Position numbers and translations under genes: made by a program. From NCBI GenBank assembly GCA_016717115.1, contig JADKGE010000010.1, positions 1 to 64,000 of the forward strand: a stretch of 64,000 nt of DNA, written 5' to 3'. Each line of letters begins with the position of its first letter. The first letter of the stretch is position 1. Below are positions 25,343 to 34,405 of this stretch, piece by piece. Below the pieces are notes generated by a model. It saw nothing but the letters and a program-made list of their open reading frames with translations. It had not been told where the DNA came from and did not search any database. This DNA is from Actinomycetota bacterium (lineage in GTDB: Bacteria; Actinomycetota; Actinomycetes; S36-B12).

Positions 25343-26242
25343 GTGATCGACACCCAGAAAGTCGATGCGACGCTCGCTGCCCACCGCATCGCGGGGCGCC
25401 GATTCAACGCGGCCGGTATCAACAGCTTTGTGCGCGAGCAGGGCTCTGGCGAGACCGTCGTGCTGATGCACGGCCTGCCCACGTCGAGCTTCCTCTACCG
25501 CAAGGTGATCCCCCGACTCGCCGAGCAGGGCTTTCGTGCCCTGTGCTTCGACCTGCCGGGGCTTGGCCTTGCTGACCGGTCCGTCGACATCGACTACAGC
25601 ATCAGGGGGCTGAGCGAGTTCACCGCAGAGGCCATCGACGCGCTCGGCATCGACGAGTACCACCTCGTCGTTCACGACGCCGGTGGACCCATCGGCTTCC
25701 AGGCCGCTCTGGCTGCTCCCGAGCGGGTGCTGTCGCTGACCGTGCTCAACACCCTGCTCAGCATGGACCACGCTCCATTCCCGGGCGAGATCTACGGGCG
25801 GTTCTCGAGCCGTTTCCGAGGGGTCCTCACCTCACCGCGTCTGTTCCGTGAACTGATGCTCCGTGTCGGCATCGCTGACCCGTCCACGCTGACGGCCGAG
25901 GAGATCGACGTCCACCGCCGACTTCTCCTCGACGCTGACGACGGCGCCGCCTACCTGCGCATCATGCGCACCCTGCGGCACAAGGACGTCGGCCCGTGGC
26001 ACGACGTGGTGGACCGGCGCTTCGTCCCCTACCCCGTCGATGTCGCCTGGGGAGGGCAGGACCCCATCCTGTCGCTGCGCAGGTTCGGCCTCCCGATGCT
26101 GCAGGCGACCCATCTTCCCTGGCTGCGGGTCATGAGGGCCAAGCACTACCTGCAGGAGGACCGGCCCGACGAGGTCGCCGCCCTCATCGCCTGCAACGCC
26201 CGGCGAGCTCACGAACCCTCGGCCGTCAAGGAGATGCAATGA
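25343..26242 (+). CDS. alpha/beta hydrolase (aspartate-nucleophile type)
   Basis: About 299 residues from GTG 25343; an upstream in-frame start at 25265 is possible. Key blocks are LMHGLPTSSFLYR (oxyanion HG), LCFDLPGLGLADRS, the nucleophile elbow VVHDAGGPIG, and a C-terminal MRAKHYLQEDRP with the catalytic His. The HDxGG elbow with Asp is shared by haloalkane dehalogenases and epoxide hydrolases. The halide-binding Trp that follows Asp in dehalogenases is replaced by Ala here, so that activity is not supported. The ATGA overlap with the following lipoprotein gene couples their translation. Substrate unknown. Confidence 0.82.
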   Translation: MIDTQKVDATLAAHRIAGRRFNAAGINSFVREQGSGETVVLMHGLPTSSFLYRKVIPRLAEQGFRALCFDLPGLGLADRSVDIDYSIRGLSEFTAEAIDALGIDEYHLVVHDAGGPIGFQAALAAPERVLSLTVLNTLLSMDHAPFPGEIYGRFSSRFRGVLTSPRLFRELMLRVGIADPSTLTAEEIDVHRRLLLDADDGAAYLRIMRTLRHKDVGPWHDVVDRRFVPYPVDVAWGGQDPILSLRRFGLPMLQATHLPWLRVMRAKHYLQEDRPDEVAALIACNARRAHEPSAVKEMQ

Positions 26243-27909
26243 GAAGCCCCAAGCGCTGGATCATCGGCTCGGCCACCGTGCTGCTGGCCGTGACCGCCTG
26301 CAGCACGCCTACCACCAGTGCACCCATCTCGACGCCCTCAACGTCCGCCCCCGAGGGGACGGTGTCGGGCTCCAATAGCGCAGCACCCGTGGCCGCTGTC
26401 AGCGGGAACGTGTGTCCCCAGGTGTTCGACGCCTCCACGGCGGACTTCTATCCGATCCAGCCGAGCTTCTCGGCGGGCTACACCGCTGCGGGACAGCACC
26501 TGACCGACGCCACTGCGGACTGGGCCTACGTGGTCGAGGGCGACTTCCCCTACTCGAACTGGATGGCCTGGTATCTGTACACCGCAAAGGGCGTGCCGCT
26601 GTTCAAGTTCTCCGACAGCGCGATCACTCCCGATGAGGGGTCGACCAATCCGTTCGTCGACGGCAACCCCATCCTCGCCCCCGAGCGCCGCTACACCCTC
26701 TACCTCATGCCCAGCGATACCCCCGACAGCGTCGTGACCTCGATGCGGAACCAGGGCAAGAACGTCGCCCTCCTGCCGTCTTCGCAGACGACCCCCGACG
26801 TGGTGATCGTGAGCCGCAGCTACTGGTCGTTCGCAAACGACGGTCTCGGTGACTACGACCGGTTCGGCTACGGCGGGCCGACGGACACGCCGACTCCGAC
26901 CATCAAGGCCTACCTGACCGACGCGACCACGGGCGAGCTGACGGACGCACCCGTCGACAACTGCAGTTCGCAGAGCGTGCTGCCCGCGAAGCTGTGGTAC
27001 GACGCCCAGACGAACAGCCCCATCGTGACGTTCGCGGACGCACCGGTTCCCACCGCGCAGGAGCTCACGGATATCCCGCACTTCCTCGTGCAGACGGGGT
27101 CCTTCTCGGGCAGCATCGGTTCGGAGTTCCCGCCGTCCCCGGTCGTCACGGAGGTCCAGTTCTACCGCGACGTGGCGTCGCACGCTCCCTTCGCTGATGT
27201 GGACTCGGCGCCGCCGGCCGGCAACCCACCCGATGCCTGCGGTGGATATGTCATGGCCAACCTGCCGAACGACGTCCTCTCCCTTGTGCACATCCCGCAG
27301 GTCCCGTCATTCCCCGACTACTCCGGTGCAGACGAGTCGACGCTCAACACGTCCGAGCAGGACGACGTGCAGTTCTACAGCGTCGTCATCTACGGCGGCG
27401 CCAAGCAGCTCGACGCGCTCGGCACCGTGAAGAACTCGCAGATCGGGAACCGCCAGATCAAGCAGAACGAGGACGGCAGCGCCACCATCGTGCTGTACCC
27501 AAACACGGCGTCATCGGAGGAGATCCAGAAGATCGATGCCGTCGTCCAGGCCAACGGCTGGAACCTCCTCAAGAGCGGGGTCCAGACCGCACTGGCTCCC
27601 AACCTCCTGGTCGTCCGCGAGAAGGGCCAGAACCAGCAGTGGGAGAACGCCCTCAGCGCCAACGCCGTGACCCAGGGCGCACCGTGCCCGCAGTCGTCGG
27701 ACGCGTCACTTCCACTGCCCCAGAATCCGCCGAGTGCCCAGGTCACCCAGTTCAACGGAATGGGCCTTACCGCGCCGCAGGGCCAGAACTGCACGGTCGA
27801 CGAGTTCCTGTCGGGTGCCTGCCTCGAGGCGTTCAAGAAGCAACTGGCAGACGACGGCGCCAAGTGGTCCGCGAGCAACACCACAGGACCTACGCAGAAG
27901 AGCGCCTGA
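26239..27909 (+). CDS. lipoprotein of unknown function
   Basis: 556 residues. A charged start MRSPKRW, a hydrophobic stretch and the lipobox AVTACS near residue 22 mark a lipid-anchored surface protein. A Thr/Ser/Pro-rich tether follows. The mature part contains segments such as DWAYVVEGDFPYSNWMAWYLY, LAPERRYTLYLMP and DVVIVSRSYWSF, which look like a beta-rich extracellular domain related in style to DUF1214-like proteins, though I cannot confirm a family. Several cysteine pairs (VCPQ, DNCSS, DACGG, APCPQ, QNCTV, GACLE) suggest disulfides. Its ATG overlaps the hydrolase stop, and DUF6325 and LPG-synthase-like genes follow, pointing to an envelope-related operon. Confidence 0.7.
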   Translation: MRSPKRWIIGSATVLLAVTACSTPTTSAPISTPSTSAPEGTVSGSNSAAPVAAVSGNVCPQVFDASTADFYPIQPSFSAGYTAAGQHLTDATADWAYVVEGDFPYSNWMAWYLYTAKGVPLFKFSDSAITPDEGSTNPFVDGNPILAPERRYTLYLMPSDTPDSVVTSMRNQGKNVALLPSSQTTPDVVIVSRSYWSFANDGLGDYDRFGYGGPTDTPTPTIKAYLTDATTGELTDAPVDNCSSQSVLPAKLWYDAQTNSPIVTFADAPVPTAQELTDIPHFLVQTGSFSGSIGSEFPPSPVVTEVQFYRDVASHAPFADVDSAPPAGNPPDACGGYVMANLPNDVLSLVHIPQVPSFPDYSGADESTLNTSEQDDVQFYSVVIYGGAKQLDALGTVKNSQIGNRQIKQNEDGSATIVLYPNTASSEEIQKIDAVVQANGWNLLKSGVQTALAPNLLVVREKGQNQQWENALSANAVTQGAPCPQSSDASLPLPQNPPSAQVTQFNGMGLTAPQGQNCTVDEFLSGACLEAFKKQLADDGAKWSASNTTGPTQKSA

Positions 27910-28003
27910 ACGTGCCCCGCCGTTCATCCGATCAGGAGGATCCACTGAGCGCAAGCACTCGGCAGGATCCGACGAGAGGCAACCAACCGACGAAAGGAAC
28001 GAC

Positions 28004-28474
28004 ATGACCGACGAGGCCGCAGACCTCGACACCATGGGACCCGTCGACTATCTGGTCATCGAGTTCCCCGCAGGAAAGCAGAGCTTCACCGGCGAGATGG
28101 CCGCCGAGCTCGCTCGCCTATCCGACGCCGGGATCATCCGCATCCTGGACCTGCTCATCATCATCAAGAACGAGGACGGATCCATCGACGCGATGGAGAT
28201 CGACGACATCGAAGGACTGGACGAGATCCGGCAGCTCGAGTCGTACATCGCGGAGATCCTCGCCGCTGACGACGTCGACATGCTCGCCGCCGCGATGGAG
28301 CCAGGAACCGTCGCCGGCGTACTGGTGTGGGAGAACACGTGGGCAGCGCCGTTCGCGTCCGCCGCACGTCACGCAGGAGGCCAACTCGTCGCCACGGGGC
28401 GCATCCCGCTCCAGGCAATCGCTGCATCCATGGAAGCCGAACTGGCCCTCGAGGCCGCAACGGAAGGGAACTGA
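28004..28474 (+). CDS. DUF6325-family protein
   Basis: 156 residues; GAAAGGA precedes ATG 28004. The sequence GPVDYLVIEFPAGKQSFTGEM, DAGIIRILDLLIIIKNEDGSID and PGTVAGVLVWENTWAAPFASAARHAGG is typical of the DUF6325 (DUF1269-like) proteins of actinomycetes. These are small soluble proteins of unknown role, often beside membrane-stress genes. The acidic centre DIEGLDEIRQLE and the C-terminal helix of alternating acidic residues are family features. It is followed after one base by a tiny basic gene that regularly accompanies this family. Function is not known. Confidence 0.8.
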   Translation: MTDEAADLDTMGPVDYLVIEFPAGKQSFTGEMAAELARLSDAGIIRILDLLIIIKNEDGSIDAMEIDDIEGLDEIRQLESYIAEILAADDVDMLAAAMEPGTVAGVLVWENTWAAPFASAARHAGGQLVATGRIPLQAIAASMEAELALEAATEGN

Positions 28475-28475
28475 C

Positions 28476-28637
28476 ATGCCACTTGGCCCCAGACGAGTAG
28501 GACGCGTCGGCGTCGTGGGCGCTCCTGTAGCGCGTACCGCTGCTGTCGTCGGCACCGCGAAGGTCGTCAGCAACGGCGTGGACCGGCGGCAGGATCGTCG
28601 CGACGATCGGCGAGACGACCGAGGACCCCGCCGCTAG
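28476..28637 (+). CDS. small basic protein, SHOCT-partner-like companion of DUF6325
   Basis: 53 residues (MPLGPRRVGRVG, hydrophobic middle ARTAAVVGTAKVVSNGV, Arg/Asp-rich end RRDDRRDDRGPRR). ATG 28476 follows the DUF6325 stop by one base, and AAGGGAA near the end of that gene can serve as ribosome site. Companions of DUF6325 proteins often share the pattern of a short Arg-rich start, a TAVVAGTA-like helix and a polar tail, sometimes extended by a SHOCT domain, which is lacking here. The middle helix might associate with membrane. Role unknown. Confidence 0.6.
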   Translation: MPLGPRRVGRVGVVGAPVARTAAVVGTAKVVSNGVDRRQDRRDDRRDDRGPRR

Positions 28638-28702
28638 GCGCACACCAGCACCTAGCGAGGGCGCCGCGGTGGCGTCGTGTCAGGCACCACGCAGGGAGGG
28701 CC

Positions 28703-31165
28703 ATGGCCGTCGAGGCCGCAGGACGCCAGCCGCGATCCCGGCTGCGCGTTCGGTCATTCCGGTGGTACTCCTCCGAAGCCGGTGCGCCGGCACGCAGACG
28801 GCCGACCGATGGCGTACTGCTGACGATCAGCGTGCTGGTCCTCCTGCTGCTGGCCGCGGTTGCCCCAGGTCCGTCGACCATCGACCAGTCCCTAACCACA
28901 GCGATCCAGGCCCTGCCATCGTGGCTCACCTGGACCTTCACTGCCGGGTATGCGACAGCGACCCTGTGGGCTGTCGTGCTTGTGATCGTGCCCATGCTGA
29001 CGCCACATCGTCGCCTGCTGGGGCCGCTGCTCCTCCTCGCCGCGTTCATCGCCTTCGCGGTCGCCGGGCTCGCCGGAGCTTTCGCAGGGACGACCTGGGA
29101 CGGGTCCTGGGCGGCCCTGTGGACCGACACGTCCCCGCCGGTCTACACCGCGGTCAGGGTCGGGGTGATCACGGCAGTCATCACCGCAGCGTCGCCGCAC
29201 CTCGCCTATCCGATTCGGCTGGTCGGCCGCGTCCTGCTCGGCGTCGTGGCGGTCAGCGCTGTCGCGATCGGCATCGCCTATCCGATCGGCGCCCTGGCCG
29301 GCTTCCTGCTGGGGGTGTCGGCCGCGGCACTCTCGCACCTGCTCGTCGGGTCACCCGGCGGTCACCCCTCCCCCACCCGGATCGCGGAGGCACTCGCCGA
29401 CTTAGGCATCGACGATGCAGATGTCATCGACGACACGCGGACCCCGTCGGCCGCCGCCACCTACTCCGCACGCCTTCCGGGGAGTGAGGCGCTCTCCATC
29501 AGCGTCCTGGGCCGCGACGACTGGAACTCCCAGCTGCTGGCCTCCAGCTGGGCCACTGCCACCCGGCGCGGCGAGCACCTGAGCATCGGGACCACACGGC
29601 TGGCCCGGGTCGAGCACGCAGCGTTGATGTCCGTGCTCGCCGAGCGCGCGGGCGTCCGAGTGCCCGCCGTCGTCGTGGCAGGACGGTCGGCGGACGGTGA
29701 CTGCCTCCTCGTGACGCGCGGGCCAACCGGCACCTCGCTGGCGGACCTCGCACCCGAGGACGCCCACGACGCGCTCCTCGACCAGGCGTGGCAGCTCATG
29801 ACCACGCTGCACGACGCCGGGATCGCCCACCGGCGCATAGACGGCACTCGCCTGGTTCTCGACCAGGACGGCCTGCTCACGCTCATGGACTTCGCCCAGG
29901 CGCGTGCCGCGGCGGAGCCTCGCGACCTCATGTTCGACCGCGCCCGGCTGATGGCCGCGACGGCCCTGGTGGTCGGGGCCGATCGGGCGGTCGCCTCTGC
30001 GCAGCGGGTGCTCGGCGACGCCGGGCTGGTCGCGTTGCTGCCGTTCCTGCAGCCGGCCGTCCTCGATCGCGCCACCCGGGCCAGCATCAGTGCCGGTGAG
30101 TGGGACCTGGCAGTACTGCGCGACCGCGTTGTCTCGGTGACGGGAGCCGAGGCACCCGAACTTGAGCAGGTTCGCCGCGTGTCCGTCCGGTCGTTCGCGC
30201 AGGCGGCCCTCATCGTCCTGGTGACCTATGGACTGATCAGCGCGCTGTCCGGCGTCGACTTCAGCGAGATCTGGGCCGACCTCCAATCGGCCGACTGGGC
30301 ATGGCTTGCGGCCGCTCTGGTGGTGGCACCGCTGGCTCAGGTGTTCTTCGGGTTCTCGACGCTCGGCGCAACGACGGCCTCGCTGCGCTACCTGCCCGTG
30401 CTGATGCTGCAGTACGCGTTGCAGTTCATCGCCCTGGTGCTGCCCGCCACGGCAGCACGCATCGCGATGGACGTCCGCTTCTTCCAGAGCTTCGGAGTCG
30501 CGTCTGGAGCCGCCGTCTCGATCGGCATCGTCGACAGCTTCAGCGGCTTCGTCGTCCAGTGCCTCCTCCTCATAGGGATCTCCCTATCCAGCCTCCCCGG
30601 GCTCACCCAACCCGTGTCGACCGGGTCCAGCACCACGGATACCTCGAGCTCGACGTCCTCAGACCCGTCGGCGCTCACCATCATGCTGGCGCTCGCCCTG
30701 ATATCGGTCGTGATCGTCCTGGTAGTCCCCCGCTTGCGGCGCCAATACCTCGGGCGCGTCCGAGGATCGCTGTCAGCGCTTCGTGACCAGGCAGGACAGG
30801 CCCGCGGGGCCCTGGCCGTGCTGCGCCATCCGCGGAATGTGGCTCAGATGCTAGGAGGGAACCTCGGCGGTCAGGTCGTGCAGGCCGCCGTCCTCGGGCT
30901 GTGCCTGGCCGCCTTCGGTCAGCACGCGGCCATGTCCCAGCTGATCCTGATCAACACCGCCGTGAGCCTGTTCGCGGGGCTCATGCCCGTGCCGGGCGGG
31001 GTCGGCGTGACCGAAGCCGGCATCACCGCCGGCCTACAAGCAATCGGCATCCCCAGTTCCATCGCGATCTCGGTGGCCATCTCCTTCCGCCTCGTCACCT
31101 TCTACCTTCCCCCGCTGTGGGGATCGATGGCGCTGCGATGGCTTCGCCGAGGCGCATACGTCTGA
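28703..31165 (+). CDS. LPG-synthase-TM/flippase-like protein with embedded degenerate kinase domain
   Basis: 820 residues in three parts. Residues ~40-210 are membrane helices. Residues ~230-470 resemble a protein-kinase/phosphotransferase fold whose catalytic motifs are altered: HRRIDGTRLVL in place of HRDLKPxN, and LMDFAQARA in place of DFG. Residues ~490-820 are the integral membrane domain of lysylphosphatidylglycerol synthetase/UPF0104 flippases (AALVVAPLAQVFFGFSTLGATTASL, FVVQCLLLIGIS, MPVPGGVGVTEAGITAGL). Such proteins move or sense lipid head groups; the kinase-like part may sense or phosphorylate a small molecule, or be inactive. It sits between DUF6325 and DUF2252 genes in a probable operon. 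Lipid aminoacylation itself is unlikely because the transferase domain is absent. Confidence 0.82.
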   Translation: MAVEAAGRQPRSRLRVRSFRWYSSEAGAPARRRPTDGVLLTISVLVLLLLAAVAPGPSTIDQSLTTAIQALPSWLTWTFTAGYATATLWAVVLVIVPMLTPHRRLLGPLLLLAAFIAFAVAGLAGAFAGTTWDGSWAALWTDTSPPVYTAVRVGVITAVITAASPHLAYPIRLVGRVLLGVVAVSAVAIGIAYPIGALAGFLLGVSAAALSHLLVGSPGGHPSPTRIAEALADLGIDDADVIDDTRTPSAAATYSARLPGSEALSISVLGRDDWNSQLLASSWATATRRGEHLSIGTTRLARVEHAALMSVLAERAGVRVPAVVVAGRSADGDCLLVTRGPTGTSLADLAPEDAHDALLDQAWQLMTTLHDAGIAHRRIDGTRLVLDQDGLLTLMDFAQARAAAEPRDLMFDRARLMAATALVVGADRAVASAQRVLGDAGLVALLPFLQPAVLDRATRASISAGEWDLAVLRDRVVSVTGAEAPELEQVRRVSVRSFAQAALIVLVTYGLISALSGVDFSEIWADLQSADWAWLAAALVVAPLAQVFFGFSTLGATTASLRYLPVLMLQYALQFIALVLPATAARIAMDVRFFQSFGVASGAAVSIGIVDSFSGFVVQCLLLIGISLSSLPGLTQPVSTGSSTTDTSSSTSSDPSALTIMLALALISVVIVLVVPRLRRQYLGRVRGSLSALRDQAGQARGALAVLRHPRNVAQMLGGNLGGQVVQAAVLGLCLAAFGQHAAMSQLILINTAVSLFAGLMPVPGGVGVTEAGITAGLQAIGIPSSIAISVAISFRLVTFYLPPLWGSMALRWLRRGAYV

Positions 31166-31197
31166 CCGTTCAACCCCACCACGGAAGAGGCAGCACC

Positions 31198-32667
31198 ATG
31201 ACGCAAGAGCCAAACACGAACCCCGCTCAGGTTCCCCAGTCCACCGAGCGCGCCGGACCGACTGCACCTGCGACCAAGGTGACCCACCGGAGCGAGGCTG
31301 AGCGCGCTGCTTCGGGCAAGGCCGCTCGTACCCGTGCTCCCCTGGCCGGGCAGGCCGACCTCCACGTCCGCGAACGCGCAGACCCCCTCGCGCTGCTGGC
31401 GACGCAGGCCGCCAGCCGCGTGCCTGACCTCGTCCCCATCCGCTACGGCCGCATGTCGAGCTCACCGTTTGCGTTCTACCGAGGAGCCGCACTGCTGATG
31501 GCCTCGGACCTTGCGTCGACACCGAACTCGGGGCTGAACGTTCAATTGTGCGGGGACGCCCACCTCAGCAACTTCGGCGTCTACGCCTCACCCGAACGTC
31601 GGCTGGTGTTCGACATCAACGACTTCGACGAGACGCACCCTGGCCCCTTCGAGTGGGACCTCAAGCGCCTGGCGGCCAGCCTCGCGGTAGCGGGACGCGC
31701 CAATGGATTCTCCGCGAAGAAGCGACGCGCCGTCGTGACCGGCTGCGTATCGGCCTACCGGCAGTCCATGCGCTCGCTCGCCAGCCAAGGGAACATGGCC
31801 GTCTGGTATTCCTCCCTCGACATGGACGAGTTCATGACCCAGATCAGCAGGCAGGCCGGTGCCCGACGCACAGCCAGGGCACAAGCAGTGTTCGACAAGG
31901 CACGCACGCGCGACAGCGTCCAGGCGCTCTCCAAGCTCACCCGACTAGTCGACGGGCAACACCGGATCATCAGCCAACCGCCCCTTGTTGTCCCGATCGA
32001 AGAGTTGGTCTCTGAGGACGCGGCGGCAGCAACGTACGACGAACTTCGCGGCCTAGTCCGCTCGTATCGGCGCACCCTGCAGTGGGATCGACGTCACCTC
32101 CTCGAGCAGTTCAAGCTGTCGCAGGTCGCGCGCAAGGTCGTCGGCGTCGGCAGCGTGGGCACGCGAGCGTGGATCCTTCTTTTCGAGGGCCTCAACGGCG
32201 GTGATCCGCTTTTCCTGCAGGCCAAGGAGGCACAGTCGTCCGTCCTCTCAGGCTTCACGAAGCCGAGCGGGTTCAAGAACCAAGGCCAACGCGTCGTCAC
32301 GGGTCAGCAACTCATGCAGGCCAGCAGTGACATCTTCCTCGGCTGGCAGCACGTGTCGGGCATCGATGGGGTACCGCGTGACTTCTACCTGCGCCAGCTG
32401 CGCGACGGAAAGGGCTCTGCCGTCATCGAGGAGATGCGACCCGACGCCATGACCCTCTACGGCCGTGTCTGCGGTCAGACGTTGGCTCGCGCGCACGCCC
32501 GATCCGGTGATCGCGTGGCGATCGCTGCCTACCTCGGTGGACGGGACCGCTTCGACAACGCCATCGCCGACTTCGCGGAGACATACGCGGACCTCAACGA
32601 ACGGGACCATTCCGCGCTCACCGACGCAATCACCGCAGGCCGCGTCGAGGCACACCTCGGCACTTAG
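31198..32667 (+). CDS. DUF2252-family protein
   Basis: 489 residues from ATG 31198 behind AGAGGCAGC. After a Thr/Ala-rich N-terminal tail come the family blocks FYRGAALLMASDLA, LCGDAHLSNFGVYASPE (near 118) and FDINDFDETHPGPFEWDLKRLAASL (near 139). Downstream are KDFYLRQL-like and GRVCGQTLARAHARSGD. The G-D-x-H-x-x-N and D-F-D motifs mirror kinase catalytic and metal-binding loops, so the protein is thought to be an atypical kinase-like enzyme, but the family has no established reaction that I know. It closes the + strand gene row that began with the LuxR-type regulator; 190 bases downstream the second large boundary repeat starts. Confidence 0.88.
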   Translation: MTQEPNTNPAQVPQSTERAGPTAPATKVTHRSEAERAASGKAARTRAPLAGQADLHVRERADPLALLATQAASRVPDLVPIRYGRMSSSPFAFYRGAALLMASDLASTPNSGLNVQLCGDAHLSNFGVYASPERRLVFDINDFDETHPGPFEWDLKRLAASLAVAGRANGFSAKKRRAVVTGCVSAYRQSMRSLASQGNMAVWYSSLDMDEFMTQISRQAGARRTARAQAVFDKARTRDSVQALSKLTRLVDGQHRIISQPPLVVPIEELVSEDAAAATYDELRGLVRSYRRTLQWDRRHLLEQFKLSQVARKVVGVGSVGTRAWILLFEGLNGGDPLFLQAKEAQSSVLSGFTKPSGFKNQGQRVVTGQQLMQASSDIFLGWQHVSGIDGVPRDFYLRQLRDGKGSAVIEEMRPDAMTLYGRVCGQTLARAHARSGDRVAIAAYLGGRDRFDNAIADFAETYADLNERDHSALTDAITAGRVEAHLGT

Positions 32668-32860
32668 GCCAACTCCGAATCCGTCGCCGGGGCGGAGACT
32701 CGCCCTTGGCAGCCGCTGCCGCGGATCCGCCGCTTCGTCTCGAGAGCAGAAGCAACCCCCTATCCACGCCCGCCGCACTCACGTGGATCACGCACCGAGC
32801 GCCCACCGCGTCCGATCCGTGATGTCCGATTCCCTCCACACCGAGGACGTGGAGCCACCT

Positions 32861-33335
32861 TGAACCTACGGACTACGCGTCCGCACGCTCGGGCCGTCTT
32901 CGGCAATTTCTGGCCTCACGGCCGGGGTCGCGGAGATGCCCGTGCGGAATCCGTCGTTTCGCCCATCTCCTACTGTCAATGACGACTCGCACGATGCCGC
33001 AATCTGCGGATTCCACATGGGCTGCGGATTGATTATCCGTAGGTTGAAGAGAAAAGGGCCAAAGAAAGGGCCAGGGAAAGGGCCAACTCGCCAAAGTGAC
33101 AACGACCGTTGTCTCTTTGTAGCCCGAAACCTGTTGCAGCGCAACAACTTTCTAGTGGGTCGCCGGGGGCTCGAACCCCGAACCTACGGATTAAAAGCCT
33201 TCCCGATCACACCGTTGGGAGCCGAATATCAAGCGATTGCAACGGATTCCGGCACACCCGGACCCTCCCAGAACCACCCAGGCCCGTCAAGAAAGGGCCA
33301 GCGCACCGAGCATGAAAGGGCCATGTAAGGGCCAG
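32861..33335. repeat. attP-like repeat unit 4, with 24-bp boundary repeat and tRNA-Lys fragment (33156-33197)
   Basis: This unit matches 8541-9010 nearly throughout. It has an identical 24-bp boundary repeat at 32861-32884, the same GATGCCCGTGCGGAAT and CGATGCCGCAATCTGCGGA blocks, and GGGCCA motifs at 11-bp spacing near 33055-33085. The GTTGCAGCGCAAC inverted repeat, the 42-bp tRNA-Lys 3' half (minus strand) and right-arm GGGCCA motifs up to about 33335 follow. The long shared sequence between copies 19 kb apart could support deletion or excision by homologous recombination. No gene is supported between 32668 and 33365. Confidence 0.8.
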
Positions 33336-33365
33336 ATCACTTCTCATTCTGAGCTGCCCTCGAAG

Positions 33366-33998
33366 TCACGACAGCCCGAAGCCGTTGTCCTGGCGAGGCG
33401 GTTGCGCGGTGTCAGGCGAACCTCGGCCATGCTCGACAGGTGGCCGCACGCGCGTAGGCGGATCCGTCGGATTGGCCTGCCGCTCGAAGATCTCCTCGAG
33501 CAGGTACTGGGCCCGAGGCGGAATCGGATAGCCCGGTCCCAGGCAGGCGCGCGCCACTGCGATCGCCTCGTCCGCGCTCGACAATCCCAAGGCTTGGACC
33601 AGCAGGACCAGGTCGCCTCGGTCCTGCTCGACCCGCGAAGCCGCGACCTTCATCGCCAGCAGGTGCTCCGCGCCCGCGACACAGACCCGCAGGTGAGGCG
33701 TTTCGAACACCACCTTCTGGTGCGCGTCGGTCCCGGGCGGGACGAACCCCTTCACGGCGTCGTTGAGCCAGTCGCCGGCGAGGCCGTTCGCCTGGGCGAC
33801 GGCCTCCGCTGCGGCCCTCACCTGGGTCGTGGGAACGAACACGGCGTCGAGGTCCCGGGTTGTGCGCGCCGCATCGAACGACAGCGCGATCGCCGCGCCG
33901 CCGACGAGGTAGACATCCGCGGTCGTGCCCCTCGCTGCGAGCTCCGCGTCGAGGGCATGCAGAAGTCTGCTGATGCCCGCTGCGTCCAGGCTCGTCAT
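33366..33998 (-). CDS. DUF6036/AbiEii-like nucleotidyltransferase (putative toxin)
   Basis: About 210 residues from ATG 33998. The N-terminal part has the nucleotidyltransferase pattern TADVYLVGGAAIALSFDAARTTRDLDAVF, i.e. GG...(R)xTxDLD, where the acidic residues bind metal. LLAMKVAASRVEQDRGDLVLLVQALG further on is typical of AbiEii/MenT-like and DUF6036 proteins, which transfer nucleotides to RNA or other targets. The last ~40 residues are Pro/Arg-rich and uninformative. The ATG overlaps the stop of the gene before it (ATGA), the usual order antitoxin-toxin for type IV-like pairs. It lies only 30 bases from att repeat 4, a position fitting an element-maintenance module. The toxin role is inferred. 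Confidence 0.75.
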   Translation of the reverse strand: MTSLDAAGISRLLHALDAELAARGTTADVYLVGGAAIALSFDAARTTRDLDAVFVPTTQVRAAAEAVAQANGLAGDWLNDAVKGFVPPGTDAHQKVVFETPHLRVCVAGAEHLLAMKVAASRVEQDRGDLVLLVQALGLSSADEAIAVARACLGPGYPIPPRAQYLLEEIFERQANPTDPPTRVRPPVEHGRGSPDTAQPPRQDNGFGLS

Positions 33999-34405
33999 GC
34001 GCGCTGCAGGGCCGTATCGGTGATGAACACCCCGCGGATGCGGAACTGTCCCGGGGCCTGCACCATGGCCCAGGTACGGCCGTAGGCGGACGTCGACACG
34101 AACCACCACGGTCGCGCTACCCGCTCCTCGGCACGCGCCCACGCTGGGGCGTCCCACCCGTCGCGGTCCGCGAGCCAGCATGCCAGTCCTGCGAACGCCG
34201 CATCGAGACCCGAGTGACCCGTGGGCTCCGGGGCCTCGGCCATCAAACGGGCCGCGGCGACCACGCCATCACGGGCGTGAACCGACTCGTAGTCGTCCAG
34301 CAACTGCAGAACCCCGAAACGCCACAGGTCCTCACTCGACACAGGGCCCCCCGACAGCATGGAACGCGCCGCCACGGCGGCATCCCCAACGGCCTGGATC
34401 GACAT
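33995..34405 (-). CDS. partner of the nucleotidyltransferase (putative antitoxin)
   Basis: 136 residues. The sequence is mostly alpha-helical (DLWRFGVLQLLDDYESVHARDGVVAAARLMAE, AFAGLACWLADRDGWDAPAW) and ends in a short beta-like region with WWFVSTSAYGRTWAMVQAPGQFRIRGVF. Proteins of this shape commonly sit directly upstream of DUF6036-type nucleotidyltransferases, with a four-base overlap as here. I know no DNA-binding motif in it, so whether it neutralises the enzyme by contact or acts otherwise is open. No other partner gene is near. Antitoxin function is inferred from position and pairing only. Confidence 0.6.
   Translation of the reverse strand: MSIQAVGDAAVAARSMLSGGPVSSEDLWRFGVLQLLDDYESVHARDGVVAAARLMAEAPEPTGHSGLDAAFAGLACWLADRDGWDAPAWARAEERVARPWWFVSTSAYGRTWAMVQAPGQFRIRGVFITDTALQRA

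Noticed and set aside
25343..26242. Haloalkane dehalogenase assignment
   Set aside because: The nucleophile elbow reads HDAGG; the halide-stabilising Trp after the Asp is absent, so only the wider hydrolase family is supported.
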